Positions 60,739-64,000 of a stretch of 64,000 nucleotides of DNA are shown piece by piece. Under the pieces are notes generated by a model that was not told where the DNA came from, searched no databases, and was given only the letters and a program-made list of their open reading frames with translations. Within the stretch, counting starts at the first letter, position 1, and the number at the start of each line of letters is the position of its first letter. The translations under genes and the position numbers were made by a program. The stretch is from Marinobacter sp. THAF197a (GTDB lineage: Bacteria > Pseudomonadota > Gammaproteobacteria > Pseudomonadales > Oleiphilaceae): positions 3,596,001 through 3,660,000 of the forward strand of contig NZ_CP045324.1 in NCBI RefSeq assembly GCF_009363275.1, given 5' to 3'.

Positions 60739-61806
60739 TTACTGGGTTTGCACCATCTCGTCCGTCACCTGATAGTCACCGGCCAGCCAGCGCAGAATCT
60801 CGTTGGCGGCCGGATGATCAAAGGCATCGTAGGTGCGGATCAGCGCCTGCTTCTTTTCATCACTGATCCGCCCCAGCCCGGCATCCTGCAGCACCAGCAG
60901 ATCGGCTTGTAGCTGATTGGCAAGGTCTACCCCCAACAGTTCCCGGGCGGCATGATGAAACGCCTGGCCATACTGATAGTTCGGCCCCTGCCGGTAAGAC
61001 TCCGCCAGAGTGAGCGCGGGTATCGCCGTCAACGCCGGCTGTAATGCCGGATTGATGGCGTGGCCGGCCAGATGTGCTGCATTGTTCGCGGGGCGGCCGG
61101 TAAAGGCCCGCAGGTGCAAATGCCGGGACATCCGGTCACCATCATTCACCGGGTAGTTATCCCACAGCACCGGTTTACGGCCCAGGTGATCCCCTACCCG
61201 CTTCAGGTGCCCCGGTGAGATTTCCCGGGAACAGACTTCCTCCCCGGTCCAGAACACCCTGACCTCTTTCGGCAACTCGGCGCCCAGGGTTTCCAGATAG
61301 TCCGCCGGGCGTTCTCCGAACACCCGGTCCAGCACCGGGTCGTCGGAATAGTAGGTCGGGCACATGCTGATGGTGGTGGCCTTGGAGTTATCCCGAATCC
61401 AGCGGACAATCTCGGCCTGGGTGCGGGCCAGCTCCGGCACTTCAGAGCGCATGTCATCAAACAGGATGGCCAACTCCTGAATCCCCACCCGGTCTAGCAT
61501 CCGGAGCTTGGCTGCCAGCGCTTCCCGGGCGGCGTCATCAAACCGGTTGAAAATCTCGAACGGGCTCAGGCCTACCCCGAAACGTACCCCCTCACGGCGG
61601 CACAAACGGGCAAAAGCCTCCAGCTCGGCCGCCTGGTCTGCCGGATGGGGTTCCTGCCAGCGACGGCGCAGGTAGGAGTCCGCCTTCGGCGCGTACAGGT
61701 AGAAGCTGTAACCATGTGCGGCCAGCGAGGTCATGAGTCGCCCCCGCTCTGCCCAACTCCACATTGGGCCATAGAAACCTTCGATAACACCCAGTTCAAC
61801 TGTCAT
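60739..61806 (-). CDS. GH84-type beta-N-acetylhexosaminidase (O-GlcNAcase/hyaluronidase-like)
   Basis: A 355-residue soluble protein. GVIEGFYGPMWSWAER is the entry signature of GH84, and ELAILFDDMRSEVP contains the catalytic aspartate pair (D117/D118). Further family segments are MCPTYYSDDPVLDRVFG, VFWTGEEVCSREI and VLWDNYPVNDGDRMS. There is no signal peptide, so it acts in the cytoplasm, unlike the large secreted clostridial enzymes. Length is close to the bare catalytic domain plus a helical tail. AGG precedes the ATG. Possible substrates are GlcNAc-modified proteins or glycan fragments. Confidence 0.85.
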   Translation of the reverse strand: MTVELGVIEGFYGPMWSWAERGRLMTSLAAHGYSFYLYAPKADSYLRRRWQEPHPADQAAELEAFARLCRREGVRFGVGLSPFEIFNRFDDAAREALAAKLRMLDRVGIQELAILFDDMRSEVPELARTQAEIVRWIRDNSKATTISMCPTYYSDDPVLDRVFGERPADYLETLGAELPKEVRVFWTGEEVCSREISPGHLKRVGDHLGRKPVLWDNYPVNDGDRMSRHLHLRAFTGRPANNAAHLAGHAINPALQPALTAIPALTLAESYRQGPNYQYGQAFHHAARELLGVDLANQLQADLLVLQDAGLGRISDEKKQALIRTYDAFDHPAANEILRWLAGDYQVTDEMVQTQ

Positions 61807-61986
61807 GACCTGTTCGCCCCCTGATTACCGCATTCACTCATCGTATCCTCAAGTGTACTCCGGATCGGGCGAATCACCATGAACGAAACGTCAGTGGCCG
61901 GAAAGGCAATCGTATACTCTGGCGATAGGCGACTGACAGTCGGCAGGATAGACTATCAGCTATCTCTCAACGGAACCCGGCTCAAC

Positions 61987-63057
61987 ATGCCTGATGCCCG
62001 AAATCGCCTGACTGCCCTGGACGCACTGCGTGGCCTTGCAGCTCTGGGCGTTGTCCTGTTCCATTACCTGCCCTATTACGACCGGCTGTATGACCACTCT
62101 TTCAGCAGTCCCGGCTTCCTGGATTTCGGGCGCTACGGTGTGCACCTGTTTTTCATGCTCAGCGGCTTTGTCATTTTCATGACTCTGGAACGCACGCGCA
62201 CTTCCGGTCAGTTCGCCCTGGCCCGCGCCTTTCGACTTCTACCCGCCTTGTGGGCAGGCATTGCGCTCACCTATCTGATGGTCCACTGGCTCGGGCCGGA
62301 GGATCGCATGGTTAGCTTCGATGCGGCACTGATGAACCTGACGCTGTTGCATGAGTACCTGGGCTACCCCCACGTTGACGGCGCCTACTGGAGCCTGGTG
62401 ATTGAAGCGACCTTCTACGTGTGGATTGCCTTGCTGTTCTATGGCCTGGGCGATTGGCGCAGAATTCGGACGGTACTCTGGGCCTGGGTGCTGGTCAGTT
62501 ATGCCGGTGTCATCTGGTGGAAGGCCATTCCGGACACCCTGGATTTTCTGCTGAAAGATTTGCTGTTTGTTCGCTACGCGCCACTGTTTATCAGCGGCAT
62601 GTTGATCTACCGGGCCTATCATGACCGCCGCTTGCCCGCCATCGATATCGCCCTGCTTGCCCTGAGCATCGGCCATTGTCTGGTCGCCTACAAAGCGCCG
62701 TTCAATATCTTCGTGCTGGCCTGCTACGGCATTTTCGCGCTGGCGGTCGCAGGCTACCTGAATGTCCTGTCACGCCCAAGCCTGCTCTGGCTGGGAAGCA
62801 TTTCCTATACGCTGTACCTGGTTCATCAGAACATTGGCTATGGGCTGATCAACCTGGCCTATCAGGCGGGCCTTCCGGGACAACTGGGGGTGGTGCTGGC
62901 ACTGGCGGTGGCGATTGCCCTGGCCGCCGTCCTGCACTACGGCATCGAGAAGCCAGCCCTGGCTTATTACCGGCAATGGCGCGCCAACCGGCCGACGCCG
63001 ACAGCACGCACGGTCATTAGGGCGGAGCGCCCTCAAGAACAATCAGGACGGGGCTGA
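61987..63057 (+). CDS. Acyltransferase-3 family membrane protein
   Basis: About 356 residues. The start LTALDALRGLAALGVVLFHY is the signature of acyltransferase 3 (O-acetylation of surface sugars), with GRYGVHLFFMLSGFVIF and the later HQNIGYGLINLAY near the end. Ten or so membrane helices. The ATG at 61987 (MPDARNRLTALD) is preferred because it gives the normal family N terminus; the frame is open 36 codons further (61879). It is divergent from the GH84 gene. Likely modifies a lipopolysaccharide, exopolysaccharide or peptidoglycan sugar. Confidence 0.87.
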   Translation: MPDARNRLTALDALRGLAALGVVLFHYLPYYDRLYDHSFSSPGFLDFGRYGVHLFFMLSGFVIFMTLERTRTSGQFALARAFRLLPALWAGIALTYLMVHWLGPEDRMVSFDAALMNLTLLHEYLGYPHVDGAYWSLVIEATFYVWIALLFYGLGDWRRIRTVLWAWVLVSYAGVIWWKAIPDTLDFLLKDLLFVRYAPLFISGMLIYRAYHDRRLPAIDIALLALSIGHCLVAYKAPFNIFVLACYGIFALAVAGYLNVLSRPSLLWLGSISYTLYLVHQNIGYGLINLAYQAGLPGQLGVVLALAVAIALAAVLHYGIEKPALAYYRQWRANRPTPTARTVIRAERPQEQSGRG

Positions 63058-63197
63058 TAGCAGGAAATAAAAAGGTTTTGAAGGATTCATCAAGCTCCTG
63101 ATCCCGATCAAAAGACCGCCAACATGGAAGGTGGAAAATATCGTCTAGACTTACAGAAAATTGTTGAACCACTTCATTTTGAAGGGAGTTTACCTGT

Positions 63198-63656
63198 ATG
63201 GAAATCAAAACCTTTGCCGACCTGATCGACTGGACCCGGCAACTGCACGCCCATTTGGGCCGCTGCCTGCACGAATCTGCCGCCTTGAATAAAGATGAGC
63301 GAGCCAGTGCCCTGCTTGATTACATAAGTCGTCACGAGCAACTACTAGCAAAAGCCGTGGAAGAATATGAAAAGCAGGCCGATTCGAAAGCCATGAACAC
63401 CCGCCTTTACGACTATGGCGTGCACAAACCTATCGAGAATGAACGCACCTGCGACACGCACTACAACGATCTGGATTTTGCCGGCATTGCCCGTGAGATT
63501 TTCGATTTCCACGACCAGGTAATGAACCTGTATGACAACCTGATCGGTAAAGCCGAGATTCCCGAGGCCAAAACCCTGCTGGAAGACCTGAAATCCCTTG
63601 AGGAACACGAGGCCATGCGCATGGCCAGCCAGATCGGCCGAATGCAGGATGTGTGA
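63198..63656 (+). CDS. Small helical protein, probably a four-helix bundle, unknown function
   Basis: A 152-residue soluble protein with His/Glu-containing helices spaced as in ferritin-like or hemerythrin-like bundles (HLGRCLHES, SRHEQLLAKAVEEYEKQ, FDFHDQVMNLYDNL, EEHEAMRMASQIGR). AAGGGAG lies upstream of the ATG. The placing of E/H pairs suggests metal binding, but the ligands cannot be assigned. It is isolated between the acyltransferase gene and the TRAP receptor gene. Confidence 0.7.
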   Translation: MEIKTFADLIDWTRQLHAHLGRCLHESAALNKDERASALLDYISRHEQLLAKAVEEYEKQADSKAMNTRLYDYGVHKPIENERTCDTHYNDLDFAGIAREIFDFHDQVMNLYDNLIGKAEIPEAKTLLEDLKSLEEHEAMRMASQIGRMQDV

Positions 63657-63827
63657 ACTTCTCACCTCCCAATGACCTTAGACCTATGTCGTACACAGGT
63701 TATTTTTTGCTGTAGAACGGCCGCGGTAGTTGCTAATCTGAACTAGACTGTCCGGACGGTGGTTTCCTACAGGGAACCGGGTCCATCGAAAACGACAAAT
63801 ACAATAAAACCAGAGGATAGAAGAGCA

Positions 63828-64000
63828 ATGAAGATCCGTTCTGTTCTTTCCGCGGCTGTGCTGGCTGTGGCAACTACCTTTGCCGCCACTCAGGCGCTCG
63901 CACAAGACAAATTCACCCTCAAAATGGCCGAAACCTGGGGCCCTAACTTCCCGATTTTTGGCGACACCACCAAGCGCTTTGCTGAAACCGTTGAAAAAAT
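63828..64000 (+). CDS. TRAP transporter substrate-binding protein, DctP type (cut by window edge)
   Basis: The visible 57 residues start with a signal peptide (MKIRSVLSAAVLAVATTFAA, cleavage after TQALA) followed by the mature N terminus LKMAETWGPNFPIFGDTTK and FAETVEK, which is the start of the DctP/TAXI-like periplasmic receptor of TRAP carboxylate transporters. AGAGGA precedes the ATG. The membrane subunits DctQ and DctM are expected downstream, outside the window. Confidence 0.87.
   Translation, partial: MKIRSVLSAAVLAVATTFAATQALAQDKFTLKMAETWGPNFPIFGDTTKRFAETVEK

Noticed and set aside
63684..63905. 73-residue minus-strand frame before the TRAP receptor
   Set aside because: It is antisense to the receptor signal peptide and its promoter region and has no coding features.

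Overview
The window reads as ordinary chromosome from a marine gammaproteobacterium, most likely Marinobacter or a close relative. This is inferred from the high-GC coding style, the aroQ-accB-accC-prmA-dusB-fis-purH-purD order, DUF2333, a subfamily-3-like isocitrate lyase and a TRAP dicarboxylate-type receptor. No rRNA, tRNA, CRISPR array or complete insertion sequence was seen. About 55 protein genes are supported, and both window edges cut a gene.

Layout. 1-4.3 kb holds housekeeping metabolism (5-formyl-THF cyclo-ligase end, ilvA, rpiA, an acyl-CoA dehydrogenase). 4.3-10.6 kb is a minus-strand orphan type VI secretion island: VgrG, DUF4123 adaptor, PAAR tip, an unknown 119-residue protein, a phospholipase effector and its Tli4-type immunity protein, tightly overlapped. 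11-18.2 kb holds ppa, DUF2333, a LapD-like degenerate GGDEF/EAL receptor, a double-REC GGDEF cyclase and a two-gene unit of unknown function, one member of which resembles the N-terminal part of ISL3 transposases. 18.6-27.7 kb is the conserved biosynthetic run aroQ to purD. 27.8-34.1 kb holds a TonB-dependent receptor, a lipoprotein hydrolase, a Kef-type antiporter and an EgtB/SenA-like sulfoxide synthase. 34.1-41.3 kb holds a long palindromic intergenic element, an RND efflux operon with its divergent TetR regulator and a clear AcrR-type operator, and an SLC13 permease.

The most interesting region is 41.6-46.8 kb. A VpsR-like enhancer-binding protein with damaged ATPase motifs and an outer-membrane barrel gene converge on a four-gene operon: a secreted protein made of six copies of a 15-residue unit separated by Asn/Asp/Ser linkers, two small secreted partners, and a periplasmic C39 cysteine peptidase. 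Both partners carry, just after the Sec signal peptide, a motif like the double-glycine leader recognised by C39 peptidases, and all three structural proteins share a Q-N-x7-Q motif. A sigma-54-type promoter lies upstream. I read it as a Fap-like functional amyloid or adhesin locus of unusual design.

47-55.6 kb holds isocitrate lyase and then an ion-transport cluster: a tandem DUF1538 membrane protein, a PII-like protein, a CBS protein and a Kef-type antiporter, converging on a second PII-like protein and a CASTOR/POLLUX-type channel. 55.7-64 kb holds an envelope protein, a SulP transporter, a small ribbon-helix-helix regulator with a palindromic site, a ChaN-type lipoprotein, a SIMPL protein, a GH84-type hexosaminidase, an acyltransferase, a small helical protein and the start of a TRAP receptor gene.
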